A stretch of 64,000 nt of DNA, taken from positions 1 to 64,000 of the forward strand of contig CALXUG010000003.1 in the NCBI GenBank assembly GCA_944391625.1, read 5' to 3'. This DNA is from an uncultured Clostridia bacterium (lineage in GTDB: Bacteria; Bacillota; Peptococcia; Peptococcales; Peptococcaceae). How positions within the stretch are numbered: position 1 is the first letter of the stretch; every line of letters begins with the position of its first letter. The notes beneath the pieces were generated by a model. It was not told the origin of the DNA. It worked only from the letters and a program-made list of their open reading frames with translations, and searched no databases. Made by a program: the position numbers and the translations under genes. Shown piece by piece: positions 1-7,669 of this stretch.

Positions 1-122
1 GTGATTTTGCGCTTGCCTTTGGCCGGATAGTTGGGATCCAGCACGTTATCTGCCACTTCCATCATGGCCTGCTCCAGTTTTTCTGCCAGAGCGCCGTTCA
101 TAAATTTGTTTAAATCCCGCAT
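1..122 (-). CDS. Phage early protein, 3' part outside window
   Basis: An ATG at 122 opens a frame that runs off the left edge (40 complete codons visible, starting MRDLNKFMNGALAEKL). The pattern of a short helical N-terminus followed by VADNVLDPNYPAKGKRKI resembles small phage proteins that databases label replication terminator protein. I rely on memory for that match and the name may be misleading. It lies 6 bp downstream of the DnaD-like gene stop and is probably co-transcribed with it. Confidence 0.55.
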   Translation of the reverse strand, partial: MRDLNKFMNGALAEKLEQAMMEVADNVLDPNYPAKGKRKI

Positions 123-128
123 TGTTTA

Positions 129-1001
129 TCACTCCCCGTAAAAATGATTGAGAAAATGTTCCGGTGTCTGCCCATGCTGCCGCTCAAACTCATAGGCTTC
201 CGCCTGCTCTACGGTGGTTATGCCCCGTTCTTCAAAGTTTCTATAAATGCCGCCAATGTATTTCCATGTCACGTTTTCTGCGGCAGCAGCCTGCTGAAAG
301 GCATACTCTAACAGGGCAGCTTTCTGTTGATCATAGGCTGCATAGTGGGTTCCATCGGCAGTTATACCCAGCACCTGCACTGCGTTTACTGTTTTTTCAT
401 AGTCAATCAGACTGATTCTTTTTGGCCTGTAGGTCTGGAAAAGTCGGCTGGTCAAAGCCTTAAACTGCTCCATGTCCGTTGTTGTAGTCATAATATCCAG
501 CCATTTCACCAGTTTGCTGTGCTGTTGGCTACCGCTGGCACCATCACCACACACGCTATCGCATGCAACTGTTACATTTTCTTCGTCATCGTCATCAACA
601 TGGACATTCACATCTGCATTAACATCTACATCTTCATTTACATTTACATTAACATCTACATTAGGTTCTTCATTTTCTAAATTTTCAAAACCGTTGGTTT
701 CTTTATCCATAACCATAGGTTCTTTATTTTGTGAACCAGTGGTTTTCTTTTTGTTTGATTCTCTGCCGCCTTGGTTTCCATTTTCTCTGCGTTTTCTGTT
801 TGCATCAATCAATGGTTTGATAGATGCAAGTACCATATTAACCATAGGATTCTCAGTTTCAATTTCCGTATTATTAAATGCATATTCGCAAATGGCAGCA
901 TACGCTTCCGCACGAACCTCTGCATCTGGAATGTAATTAACCATGTCAAAGAAAGATTTATAAAATACAAAACTTTCTCCATCATTTTTCTTTGCTGCCA
1001 T
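129..1001 (-). CDS. Phage replication-initiation-like protein (DUF6291/DnaD-like layout)
   Basis: This protein of about 290 residues probably helps load the replication machinery on phage DNA. The N-terminal domain (FVFYKSFFDMVNYIPDAEVRAEAYAAICEYAF) looks like the DUF6291-type domain found in phage replication modules. It is followed by a basic stretch, a linker of alternating Asn/Val/Asp (roughly residues 110-140) ending in DDDDEE, and a helical C-terminal half that could be DnaD-like. The linker is also a DNA-level repeat of GATGTTAAT-type hexamers, so its length could vary by slippage. I chose the ATG at 1001 because GAGGGTG lies 6 nt upstream; the longer frame to 1061 would overlap the upstream gene. 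The functional label is inferred from layout. Confidence 0.65.
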   Translation of the reverse strand: MAAKKNDGESFVFYKSFFDMVNYIPDAEVRAEAYAAICEYAFNNTEIETENPMVNMVLASIKPLIDANRKRRENGNQGGRESNKKKTTGSQNKEPMVMDKETNGFENLENEEPNVDVNVNVNEDVDVNADVNVHVDDDDEENVTVACDSVCGDGASGSQQHSKLVKWLDIMTTTTDMEQFKALTSRLFQTYRPKRISLIDYEKTVNAVQVLGITADGTHYAAYDQQKAALLEYAFQQAAAAENVTWKYIGGIYRNFEERGITTVEQAEAYEFERQHGQTPEHFLNHFYGE

Positions 1002-1018
1002 TTGCATCACCCTCATTA

Positions 1019-1228
1019 CTAAAATATATTTACATCTAAAACAATTTTTCTGTCTTCCCACATAATATCAGTTAATAAATCAATAGCCACATCTTCATGA
1101 GGTCGAACACCATTTTCATCTGTACATAATAAAATTTCACATAAGTAATCTACTAACTTTATTTTTTGTTCATCGCTTAATTTTTGTATCGAACGTACTC
1201 TGATATCTAAAATTGGAATAAATTCCAT
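1019..1228 (-). CDS. Hypothetical small phage protein (69 aa)
   Basis: An acidic, helical protein beginning MEFIPILDIRV. I do not recognise a family. AAAGGAG lies 10 nt before the ATG at 1228. A GTG at 1237 overlaps the stop of the preceding gene and is too close to the same ribosome-binding site. It is part of the early leftward operon. Confidence 0.55.
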   Translation of the reverse strand: MEFIPILDIRVRSIQKLSDEQKIKLVDYLCEILLCTDENGVRPHEDVAIDLLTDIMWEDRKIVLDVNIF

Positions 1229-1233
1229 TACAC

Positions 1234-1476
1234 TCACGCTCCTTTGATTTTTTTGCTCACATCATATAACACCCGTGAAACTTCTTCCACAACTTTGATT
1301 TGCTCCATAACTTTGTCCAATGCAGCATCCAAAACTGCTTCGTATTGCTGATAAAAATCGTCAAGCTGATTATCCTTGAACAATCCATCACCAGTTACAC
1401 AAAGCATTGCTTTCGCCTGCCGTAATTTCAAGCCACTTTGTTCCAGATCATCAGCCATTGTAAAAAAATCAAACAT
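1234..1476 (-). CDS. Hypothetical phage protein (80 aa)
   Basis: A short helical protein (MFDFFTMADDLEQSGLK), predicted mostly alpha, with heptad-like spacing in its C-terminal half (YEAVLDAALDKVMEQIKVVEEVSRVLYDV) suggesting a coiled coil. AAAAGGAGAGATTATT precedes the ATG. It is the first leftward gene after the divergent promoter region at 1477-1578, so it and the downstream genes may form a unit controlled by the adjacent HTH protein. Function unknown. Confidence 0.6.
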   Translation of the reverse strand: MFDFFTMADDLEQSGLKLRQAKAMLCVTGDGLFKDNQLDDFYQQYEAVLDAALDKVMEQIKVVEEVSRVLYDVSKKIKGA

Positions 1477-1492
1477 AATAATCTCTCCTTTT

Positions 1493-1543
1493 TACATACA
1501 TATTGTATGTATATCAATTGCATATAATATAGTACAATCTGTA
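1493..1543. promoter_or_regulatory. Divergent promoter with operator-like palindromes
   Basis: TACATACA-TAT-TGTATGTA (1493-1511) is a perfect 8-bp inverted repeat with a 3-nt spacer. A shorter copy, TACA-ATC-TGTA, sits at 1533-1543. A TATAAT lies between them at 1523-1528. The sites lie between a leftward gene (1476) and a rightward Xre-type gene (1579), the expected place for an operator bound by that Xre protein. The assignment of the regulator is inference. Confidence 0.5.
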
Positions 1544-1578
1544 TGTAATGTCAATATGTTTTTTAGGAGATGTCTATT

Positions 1579-1815
1579 ATGTTTAACCAACGACTACGTT
1601 CTTCACGTATAAAAAATAAATACACGCAGCAAAATATGGCTGATTTGCTTGAAATCTCTTTGAATGCTTATCAAAAGTATGAACAGGCTGAACGAATGCC
1701 TTCTTTTGATACCCTTGTCAAAATAGCGGATATTTTTGCAGTGCCTACTGATTATCTTCTTGGTCGTGATGATTTTTTAAAATCTCTCGGAGTATCCGTT
1801 GATGAATACCTGTAA
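1579..1815 (+). CDS. Xre-family HTH regulator (78 aa)
   Basis: A single Cro/CI-type helix-turn-helix protein. The HTH core is visible in TQQNMADLLEISLNAYQKYEQAERMPSF, followed by the usual LVKIADIFAVPTDYLLGR. The ATG at 1579 is chosen because TTAGGAGA lies 8-9 nt upstream; the earlier ATG at 1570 directly abuts that site. It is the only rightward gene inside the leftward early block. Its 3' end overlaps the next HTH gene on the opposite strand by 71 bp. Confidence 0.8.
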   Translation: MFNQRLRSSRIKNKYTQQNMADLLEISLNAYQKYEQAERMPSFDTLVKIADIFAVPTDYLLGRDDFLKSLGVSVDEYL

Positions 1816-1969
1816 TATCTTCTAAAGCATCCCATACAGCAAAATCACCCGTTCGATTTCCTGCCTCTATTTTTTGATAATATACAAGACTTATTCCCAA
1901 TTTATCTGCTAACTCTTGTTGTGTCATGCCCGCTTTTTTGCGGGCATTTCTTAGATTTTCTCTTGCCAT
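1745..1969 (-). CDS. Xre-family HTH regulator (74 aa)
   Basis: A small HTH protein (MARENLRNARKKAGMTQQELADKL, recognition helix near ISLVYYQKIEAG). It lies 12 nt downstream of ssb and uses an AGGTGG site about 8 nt before the ATG at 1969. Its C-terminal third is encoded opposite the end of the rightward Xre gene, so the two mRNAs are complementary over 71 nt. Its target is unknown. Confidence 0.75.
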   Translation of the reverse strand: MARENLRNARKKAGMTQQELADKLGISLVYYQKIEAGNRTGDFAVWDALEDITGIHQRILREILKNHHDQEDNQ

Positions 1970-1981
1970 GGTTATCACCAC

Positions 1982-2431
1982 CTAAAACGGCAAATCGTTA
2001 TCATCAAACATCACTTCCTGGCCTAATCCCGCGTAAGGATTGTTGCCGCTGCTGCTACCAGCAGAACTGTTAGTATTGCTAGTTCCACTGCCGCTTCTAT
2101 TGCTGTTACTATCATGTTTACTCCCTACAAATTCAATCTGTTCTGCTACAACTTCTGTCACCCAGCGTTTTTGCCCATCGTTGCCGTCATAGCTGCGCAC
2201 CTGCAATCTGCCTTCCAGCGCCATTTGCTTGCCCTTGTAGAAATACTGCGCTACAAATTCAGCTGCCTTGTTCCACGCTACGCAGTTGACAAAATCCGCT
2301 TCCCGCTCTCCGTTCTGGTTGGCAAACCGGCGGTCAACTGCCAGTGTAAAACCGGCTACTGCGGTGCCCGACTGAGTGTATCTCAACTCCGGATCCTTGG
2401 TCAGCCGGCCGATTAATATAACTTTGTTCAT
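1982..2431 (-). CDS. ssb: Single-stranded DNA-binding protein (phage copy)
   Basis: This 149-residue protein coats single-stranded DNA during phage replication and recombination. The OB-fold core is clear (MNKVILIGRLTKDPELRYTQ, then FTLAVDR and NCVAWNKAAEFVAQYF). A Ser/Asn/Gly-rich linker follows, and the protein ends in the acidic protein-docking tail MFDDNDLPF. It belongs to the same leftward operon as RecT and the YqaJ exonuclease, a standard phage recombination set. The intact tail suggests it can recruit host SSB partners. Confidence 0.95.
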   Translation of the reverse strand: MNKVILIGRLTKDPELRYTQSGTAVAGFTLAVDRRFANQNGEREADFVNCVAWNKAAEFVAQYFYKGKQMALEGRLQVRSYDGNDGQKRWVTEVVAEQIEFVGSKHDSNSNRSGSGTSNTNSSAGSSSGNNPYAGLGQEVMFDDNDLPF

Positions 2432-2446
2432 GCTTTATCCTCCTGC

Positions 2447-2638
2447 TCACTTTGTTTCCACTGCATCCCCCAGCTTTGAATAAAACGCATGAAGACAATT
2501 AGTACACAGAAAGATAGAAGACCAGCCATTTCCATCGGTGGAACAGCTTAATCGTGTCAACGGCAATCCACTATCTCTTGCACTTACTCCGCAACTGGTA
2601 CAGGTTCCATGTTTCGTTTTTTCAATTTTAACCATCAT
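2447..2638 (-). CDS. Small zinc-binding phage protein (63 aa)
   Basis: Two Cys pairs, CTSCG near residue 13 and CTNC near residue 46, suggest one zinc site joining two beta hairpins. GGGAG lies 5 nt before the ATG at 2638, and the start overlaps the stop of the upstream gene. Function unknown. Confidence 0.65.
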   Translation of the reverse strand: MMVKIEKTKHGTCTSCGVSARDSGLPLTRLSCSTDGNGWSSIFLCTNCLHAFYSKLGDAVETK

Positions 2639-2981
2639 GCTCTCCCATTTCTTTTATAAAATCTATCATAATCCGTTCTGCTTCATGGTTCGTCACATAC
2701 CACATGGTTTCTACTTGGGAAATTGCTTTTGCAATTGCTCCGTCCCAACCATCTGACCAACTGCCCGGCTTTGCATCGCAACCGCCCAACTCATGTAAAA
2801 TCTGGCACACTTCTTTTCGGCTGATCAAGTCTTTTTCCTTGATAGCGTTCTCCAATATCTCAAACCGCTCCAATTGTTCTACTGCAAATGTTCTGGCCTG
2901 CAACTCCTGTACCGCATCAGCCAAGCTGCAATCTAAATGAATATTGGTACTCAAAATTTCAATTGCTTCCCGATAGTTCAT
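2628..2981 (-). CDS. Hypothetical phage protein (117 aa)
   Basis: A soluble, mainly helical acidic protein (MNYREAIEILSTNIHLDCSLADAVQELQA) with a tail rich in Trp, Glu and His. The N-terminal pattern resembles short early-region phage proteins that carry a YREAIEIL opening, but I know no function. It overlaps both neighbours by a few bases, which indicates translational coupling in the early operon. Confidence 0.6.
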   Translation of the reverse strand: MNYREAIEILSTNIHLDCSLADAVQELQARTFAVEQLERFEILENAIKEKDLISRKEVCQILHELGGCDAKPGSWSDGWDGAIAKAISQVETMWYVTNHEAERIMIDFIKEMGEHDG

Positions 2982-3223
2982 GCTTCACGCTCCTGTCTGA
3001 ATTTCCGATCCAACATCCGAACAACATATTCAGGACTGTACTTCCATACACTGTGGTATCCTTGCCCCCGTATGTGTATTCCATCCTCATACACAAATAA
3101 AACACACGGAAACATATTGTGTACCCAAATCATTGCTGTAAAAGAATTGCTCAGGGAATCAAATTCTGTATAAGCAATACAGGCTTCATTCAACAGCCGT
3201 TTCAACCTATTCCGATTGTCCAT
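2978..3223 (-). CDS. Hypothetical phage protein (81 aa)
   Basis: A compact alpha/beta protein (MDNRNRLKRLLNEACIAYTE, then FPCVLFVYEDGIHIRGQGYHSVWKY). No family recognised. It starts inside the 3' end of the upstream gene and stops inside the start of the next one, as expected for a coupled early-operon gene. Confidence 0.55.
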   Translation of the reverse strand: MDNRNRLKRLLNEACIAYTEFDSLSNSFTAMIWVHNMFPCVLFVYEDGIHIRGQGYHSVWKYSPEYVVRMLDRKFRQEREA

Positions 3224-3632
3224 GCGTTGGCTCCTTTTTCTCTACTGTCAAACCCTCAACTTCCATAGTCCAGGTATCTGTATCAATGTAAATACCACAT
3301 TCTTCCGCCAGTTGTTCGGCAATGTCTTTTAAACTGATGCCGGAAAATTCTCCTTCTTTCGGCTGTTGCAGCCCATCCTCACCGGGGCCGATATATTCCA
3401 GACAAAAATCATTGATTTTGCGCATAAAGATTGCCAGCCGTTTCTTGCCAAAGCTATGCTCTGTATGCAGCAGCCAAAACATCACCAATACTGCAATGCC
3501 ATACCCATTGCCCAAGCCTTTATTGTAAGCATTTTGCAAATCCATGCCCAATGCATTTTTAAATAGCTTTTCCTGTAACATCGCTTTATTTCTGGCTGCT
3601 GCATTGCTTGTTTTCTTCTTATTTTTTGCCAT
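3207..3632 (-). CDS. Hypothetical phage protein (141 aa)
   Basis: A protein with a strongly basic start (MAKNKKKTSNAAARNKAM) followed by a helical body (YGIAVLVMFWLLHTE, then FMRKINDFCLEYI) and an acidic tail. The hydrophobic segment is short and may be a buried helix rather than a membrane span. The ATG at 3632 follows AAAGGTGGGGCAT; the frame is open to 3656 without a better site. Function unknown. Confidence 0.6.
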   Translation of the reverse strand: MAKNKKKTSNAAARNKAMLQEKLFKNALGMDLQNAYNKGLGNGYGIAVLVMFWLLHTEHSFGKKRLAIFMRKINDFCLEYIGPGEDGLQQPKEGEFSGISLKDIAEQLAEECGIYIDTDTWTMEVEGLTVEKKEPTHGQSE

Positions 3633-3804
3633 ATGCCCCACCTTTCTCGCCCACAATCACATGATACATACAGCGTGTCAGGCTGGTTTCATGATTGAGC
3701 ATCCAACACGCTAAATGGCACTTCTGGCATACATGGCCGCCCACCATGGGGCAGCTCACTGTATGCTGTAAGGTTCTGCCGCAGATGGGACAGTTATTGT
3801 CCAT
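3619..3804 (-). CDS. Small Cys-rich zinc-binding phage protein (61 aa)
   Basis: Starts MDNNCPICGRTL and carries CPICG, CPMVGGHVCQKCH and further Cys residues, the pattern of a small treble-clef or zinc-ribbon protein. I chose the ATG at 3804, which overlaps the recT stop region and has GAGG about 9 nt upstream; the frame can be extended to a TTG at 3819. Its role is unknown. Confidence 0.6.
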   Translation of the reverse strand: MDNNCPICGRTLQHTVSCPMVGGHVCQKCHLACWMLNHETSLTRCMYHVIVGEKGGAYGKK

Positions 3805-4603
3805 TGTCCAAATCCTCAAGGCCGGTCATATCCACATCCAACGTATCAATATCAATAATCTCGCCATCTTCACTGACCAGCGGCGGTGCGCCTGCTGCAT
3901 CTGTTTCGGTAGCGGCCAAATCGGCGCTCATGCCGCTTTGCATCTGAACGGATAAGATGCCCCAATGGTTGAGCATGTTCCGCAGCACAGTTTTGCGCGC
4001 CATGGCATCAAAGTCATTTTTCCAGCCAAAGTCTGACTTGGAGAATTTCTTCTTATGCTCTGATATCCGCGCTGTATCCCAATATTCTGCCTTTTTAAAG
4101 CCGTTCAGCAATTCAAAATAAGCAGCATAGCCGATGATTTTATCTGATTTTTTCTTGGTAAAGTCAATTTTCAGTTCTTCGCTTAACGGGTTCCACTCCA
4201 CCAGCTCGCCTTCGTGTACATCCACTACATTAATGGCCCGATACTGTCCGGAGCGCAGCGCCAGCTGCACATAACCGCGATACCCCATCTGAAAGGTGGC
4301 CTGCCCTTTGTACGGTACAATCCAGGCATATCCCAGATTCTTATCAATAGGCAAATCTAAGGTGGCAGCCACCAGGCAGCTGCTGATGACACTGACCGGA
4401 TTGCAGCCTTGTAAATTCTTATCATTGCCCACCAGGTTAATCATGCTGGCCACAAACTGGGGAGCTCTGGCTCCCAGTACATCTTCAAATTTCTTTTTGA
4501 ACAGATCCTGTCCCATTAACTGTTTTACTGAAAAATTATTTGCATTGGCCGGCGCTGTCTTCTGCTCCCGCATCTGCTCTTTTAACGCTTCTGTATTTGC
4601 CAT
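3794..4603 (-). CDS. recT: RecT single-strand annealing recombinase
   Basis: This 269-residue protein anneals complementary single strands during phage recombination and repair. The RecT core is clear: ARAPQFVASMINLVG, LQGCNPVSVISSCLVAATLDLPIDKNLGYAWIVPY and FQMGYRGYVQLALRSGQY are family hallmarks. The C-terminus is acidic. The gene begins 1 bp after the stop of the YqaJ exonuclease, and exonuclease plus annealase is the classical pair. The ATG at 4603 has AGGAG about 10 nt upstream; a TTG 9 nt earlier is too close to that site. Confidence 0.95.
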   Translation of the reverse strand: MANTEALKEQMREQKTAPANANNFSVKQLMGQDLFKKKFEDVLGARAPQFVASMINLVGNDKNLQGCNPVSVISSCLVAATLDLPIDKNLGYAWIVPYKGQATFQMGYRGYVQLALRSGQYRAINVVDVHEGELVEWNPLSEELKIDFTKKKSDKIIGYAAYFELLNGFKKAEYWDTARISEHKKKFSKSDFGWKNDFDAMARKTVLRNMLNHWGILSVQMQSGMSADLAATETDAAGAPPLVSEDGEIIDIDTLDVDMTGLEDLDNGQ

Positions 4604-4604
4604 C

Positions 4605-5549
4605 TCAACCAATCTCCTTTACACGAAATGTTCTGCTACTGCTTGTCCTGCTGCACTGCTGATAAATATCCGGATGCTCTGCTTTCAGCCGTTTGCTGTC
4701 CACTGTTGTGCGGGAAGTATTGCCCCATTTCACTGCAAACCGCTGACCCACTGCTGCTTCATGTTCTCCCATGGCAGCCTTGATCTGATTATCAATGGCC
4801 TGTATTTTTTCTTCGCAGTCATCCTTTAAAGTCAATAATGCCAATCTGTCGGCCAGCATAGCCTCCTGTTCAAAATCCAATGTCGTTTCAGCGCCATCCT
4901 CTGCCGTTGGGTAAAATTTTTGCAGCGCATTTTTAGAAGCATCGGATCCATCCACCGGCGGCATTTCCCCTCCTAGTACATAGCGGTTCCAGAAATCCAC
5001 CTCAGCGGCCAACAGCATTTCGATCAACTCTTCATCCCGCTCAATCTTTTTATATACAAACTGATTACCGCCGATCAGGCAGGCAATCCACCACGCTTCA
5101 TACCCGGTTACCGCCATATAATGCTGGCACTGCACAATGTACTCTGCCGGAATTTCATCTTCTGACCATTCTTCTTTTTTGTAGGCGCTGGCTGTTTTAC
5201 ATTCCAGCCCCACCTTCTGGCCTACCAGCTCGCGGTCAATATTGGCCAGAATGAAATCATGGGCATCGTGCATCAGGATTGCATTACGCCGGCGCACAGT
5301 CAGGCCGGTACGTTTGGCAAATTCATGGGCCACCACATCCTCCAGCACCGTACCCCAATAGGCTGCTTCGCTTGCGCCGTCTTCCTGCTCAATGGGTTTT
5401 GTTTTATCCAGCCACACATCAATTGGCCCTTTCCATCGGCTCAGCCCAAGCACGGCAGCAGCATCACTGCCGCCAATGCCTGCCTGACGATACCGCAGCC
5501 ATTCTAATCTGGTTGTCTCCGGAGTCAGTTTTGTTAATACTCTGCTCAT
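4605..5549 (-). CDS. YqaJ-type phage exonuclease
   Basis: A 314-residue PD-(D/E)XK nuclease that resects double-stranded DNA to feed RecT. Visible signatures are RYRQAGIGGSDAAAVLGLSRW at the N-terminus, LANIDRELVG (catalytic Asp), GLECKTAS (the E-x-K of the nuclease motif, about residues 115-122) and YIVQCQHYMAVTG. The C-terminal part is helical and ends in a basic region. Its start overlaps the stop of the upstream gene (ATGA) and its stop is next to the recT start. Confidence 0.93.
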   Translation of the reverse strand: MSRVLTKLTPETTRLEWLRYRQAGIGGSDAAAVLGLSRWKGPIDVWLDKTKPIEQEDGASEAAYWGTVLEDVVAHEFAKRTGLTVRRRNAILMHDAHDFILANIDRELVGQKVGLECKTASAYKKEEWSEDEIPAEYIVQCQHYMAVTGYEAWWIACLIGGNQFVYKKIERDEELIEMLLAAEVDFWNRYVLGGEMPPVDGSDASKNALQKFYPTAEDGAETTLDFEQEAMLADRLALLTLKDDCEEKIQAIDNQIKAAMGEHEAAVGQRFAVKWGNTSRTTVDSKRLKAEHPDIYQQCSRTSSSRTFRVKEIG

Positions 5550-5845
5550 GCCTGCACCTCATCTCCCCAGCCTACATGAACAACTGGCAGATACAGAACA
5601 CCCCGCCGCTGTTCTTCTACAATTTTTTCTAACGCCATTACTGCACCATTTAAAATGCTGGCTTCTCTGGCCCTGCAATTTTCTGCAATCAATTCCAATG
5701 CACCAATAACCTCCTGGCAATCCGCAGCGGTAATATCACCTTTCCGGATTGCATTAGCAGCCTGATTCAGATATCTGGCTACCGTCATATTGGGTGCTGC
5801 CGCTGCCATCACACGCAGCTGGCCCACTAATTTATCTTGATACAT
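5546..5845 (-). CDS. Hypothetical phage protein (99 aa)
   Basis: A helical protein starting MYQDKLVGQLRVMAAAAPNMTVARYLNQAANAI. The ATG at 5845 follows GGGAGGCGGCAACT. It sits directly upstream of the nuclease gene with an ATGA overlap, so its product is probably made with the recombination proteins. No family recognised. Confidence 0.6.
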   Translation of the reverse strand: MYQDKLVGQLRVMAAAAPNMTVARYLNQAANAIRKGDITAADCQEVIGALELIAENCRAREASILNGAVMALEKIVEEQRRGVLYLPVVHVGWGDEVQA

Positions 5846-6230
5846 AGTTGCCGCCTCCCAGACTTCCAATAATCAATTTCAATAACATCAGCAATTCTCC
5901 AAAATCCATAGCTGCAATTGGCACAAAATCATCCTCTGTTTCCTGTACAATCAGGATTGGACCGGCAATAGGGCAACCATGCTGATCAGTCTTATACAGA
6001 TAGCTGCCAAGGGGATTGAATGGTAAATCTTTCAGTAATCCTTCCTCATCCACCAACATACAATAGTGCTCCGGAAGGTTTCTCTTTTTCAACCATTCAT
6101 ACAACCGAACCGGCCGCACATGCTCAATATGACCGCCAATCTGCTCTTGCAAAAATTTGTAGCCCGCACCTTCCGGCCATTCCACCACCGAAACTTCCAA
6201 GTCCGGCGTAATTTTTATAAGCTTACCCAT
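5832..6230 (-). CDS. DUF3846-domain phage protein
   Basis: A 132-residue protein. The central pattern FLQEQIGGHIEHVRPVRLYEW, FNPLGSYLY, GCPIAGPILIVQETED fits the DUF3846 family, common in phage and plasmid early regions and of unknown function. GGAGAAATGTCAA precedes the ATG at 6230; the longer upstream frame (to 6332) has no family content. The last helix (FGELLMLLKLIIGSL) is hydrophobic. Confidence 0.75.
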   Translation of the reverse strand: MGKLIKITPDLEVSVVEWPEGAGYKFLQEQIGGHIEHVRPVRLYEWLKKRNLPEHYCMLVDEEGLLKDLPFNPLGSYLYKTDQHGCPIAGPILIVQETEDDFVPIAAMDFGELLMLLKLIIGSLGGGNYVSR

Positions 6231-6252
6231 TTGACATTTCTCCTTTTTTCGC

Positions 6253-6489
6253 TTACAATTCAAGTGTTGATTTTTGTTTCTCGTCCCTTGCCTGGAGTTG
6301 CCGCTCCGGCAGGGACATTTTTGTTGGTCCATCCCACCAATCGGTCATGGTAAAACTCCATGCAGCCAACGGACCGCTGATAAGAACAATTCCGGCAGCT
6401 TGTCCTGCGGATAGCGCTCCACCGGCTAAGGCTGCATCTGTGATTGCTAATACTACAATACTGGCGATACATAACGGTTTGGGATTCAT
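6253..6489 (-). CDS. Small phage membrane protein (78 aa)
   Basis: Two hydrophobic segments (IASIVVLAITDAALAGGAL and AAGIVLISGPLAAWSF) followed by a charged cytoplasmic-type tail. It overlaps the upstream gene stop (TCATGA) and has GGCGGTGAAGAATC as ribosome-binding region. No function can be given. Confidence 0.55.
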   Translation of the reverse strand: MNPKPLCIASIVVLAITDAALAGGALSAGQAAGIVLISGPLAAWSFTMTDWWDGPTKMSLPERQLQARDEKQKSTLEL

Positions 6490-6710
6490 GATTCTTCACC
6501 GCCATTGTTGCCATTGTTTTTGATTGACACTAAAAACGCTGCTTCTGCCTCTATCGCACCAATTAAGGCATCTTCTAATTTTTGATACGGTTCAAATAAA
6601 TCCTTATGCGGCAGCGCCTCTTTAAATAATGATTCCCTGCTACTTATAAGCGCTTTTATTCTTTCGATGCAGAATGTTTTGGCTACACTATTTGATAATC
6701 GCTTTTCCAT
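6486..6710 (-). CDS. Hypothetical phage protein (74 aa)
   Basis: A helical protein (MEKRLSNSVAKTFCIERIKALISSRESLF) ending in an Asn/Gly/Glu tail. AAAGGAGCGCGAAAACA precedes the ATG. No family recognised. Confidence 0.55.
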   Translation of the reverse strand: MEKRLSNSVAKTFCIERIKALISSRESLFKEALPHKDLFEPYQKLEDALIGAIEAEAAFLVSIKNNGNNGGEES

Positions 6711-6750
6711 TGTTTTCGCGCTCCTTTATGGCTTGTCCACTAGCAGCCGC

Positions 6751-6903
6751 TTAGGCGCGGCCTTCTCTTTTTTGTGCTAAAAATTCAAACATTCTGCCAA
6801 TTTCCTGGCATTTTTCCTGTTCTTCCTCCGGAGTCAAATCCAAAGAACTGCTGATAACCTTCATGCCTGTTTTTTCATTGACATACTCTGCACAAATCCC
6901 CAT
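6751..6903 (-). CDS. Small phage protein (50 aa)
   Basis: An open frame MGICAEYVNEKTGMKVISSS...LAQKREGRA with a strong site (AGAAGGGGGTGATTGT) before its ATG at 6903. The middle part (LTPEEEQEKCQEIGRMF) is an acidic helix. It fills an otherwise empty gap in the leftward operon, which supports it being real. Function unknown. Confidence 0.55.
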   Translation of the reverse strand: MGICAEYVNEKTGMKVISSSLDLTPEEEQEKCQEIGRMFEFLAQKREGRA

Positions 6904-7019
6904 ACAATCACCCCCTTCTGTATCGTATGTTTATCGGCTTGTACGTTAGTACCAGAATAATCAGCATATTCTTAAATGGTCATCAGAACGCAATGAGCCA
7001 AGAATGTTTGTACCAGCCA

Positions 7020-7229
7020 TTACTGTACGTACTCTGAAACCTTAAATCTTTCCAGATGCAAGGTTTCTAAAGTAAACACCATCACATCAAAAGCTGTCTC
7101 TGGTTGAAGGTCGAGATTGTGCGCGCTTAAAACTTTTGTAATGTCGGTTACTATCGTTTTAAGTTCATTTTCTCCGTTTACGGCCAATGACAGCCTTTCT
7201 TTAGTTGCCAGATATTTCTCAGCCTCCAT
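7020..7229 (-). CDS. Hypothetical phage protein (69 aa)
   Basis: Starts MEAEKYLATKERLSLAV at the ATG at 7229, which lies 8 nt after TACAGGGGGTGAGAAAG. The same leader and the same first residues MEAEK recur at the gene starting at 8083, so the two 5' ends share a duplicated start region. The rest of the protein is an alpha-rich domain I do not recognise. Confidence 0.55.
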   Translation of the reverse strand: MEAEKYLATKERLSLAVNGENELKTIVTDITKVLSAHNLDLQPETAFDVMVFTLETLHLERFKVSEYVQ

Positions 7230-7310
7230 CTTTCTCACCCCCTGTATAGGTCATCTACCATTATGCACAACCTTTTTCTTTGTAAAAAAACTAACGGAAG
7301 GATTTAACCG

Positions 7311-7493
7311 CTAAATTTTCAATTGTAACAAAGCCTTTTCGCATTTTCGCAGTAATGATTGAGCTGATATGATACTGATTCCTTCCAAAGATTTTAATAT
7401 CATATTGGCTCTATCTTTTTCATCATTATCAAACAAAGGTCTAAGCGAACCCTCTATTTTCTCATCTGATAAATACATATCTAAAAAATCCAC
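7311..7493 (-). CDS. Hypothetical phage protein (60 aa)
   Basis: Acidic protein VDFLDMYLSDEKIEGSL..., probably starting at the GTG at 7493, which has the repeated leader CAGGGGGTGAGAAG directly upstream. The C-terminal half (ANMILKSLEGISIISAQSLLRKCEKALLQL) is helical. No family recognised. Confidence 0.5.
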   Translation of the reverse strand: MDFLDMYLSDEKIEGSLRPLFDNDEKDRANMILKSLEGISIISAQSLLRKCEKALLQLKI

Positions 7494-7513
7494 CTTCTCA
7501 CCCCCTGTACAGG

Positions 7514-7669
7514 TCATCTATTTTGCAATTCAGAATTCTTAAAATACTCCCAAAAAATATCCAAGCACAATGCATTAATCGTTTTCCCTTTATACTCTGC
7601 TTCTGCAACAACTTTCTGATATAGAAACATGGGAATGCTTAACCCTAATCTCTTCTTGTTTTGCGTCAT
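7514..7669 (-). CDS. Ribbon-helix-helix DNA-binding protein (51 aa)
   Basis: Reads MTQNKKRLGLSIPMFLYQKVVAEAEYKGKTINALCLDIFWEYFKN in pieces that match the ribbon-helix-helix fold: a basic strand (RLGLSIP), helix A (LYQKVVAEAEY), the G-K-T-I-N turn and helix B. CAGGAGGTGACGCAATT is the ribosome-binding region. It is divergent from the rightward Arc-like gene at 7795; the shared 125-bp spacer holds repeated TTGCGTCA sites. Confidence 0.65.
   Translation of the reverse strand: MTQNKKRLGLSIPMFLYQKVVAEAEYKGKTINALCLDIFWEYFKNSELQNR

Noticed and set aside
5259-5632. Plus-strand frames of 82 and 117 codons inside the YqaJ gene
   Set aside because: They are antisense to a clearly conserved nuclease, have no ribosome-binding sites, and are rich in His/Pro/Cys as expected for a shadow frame.
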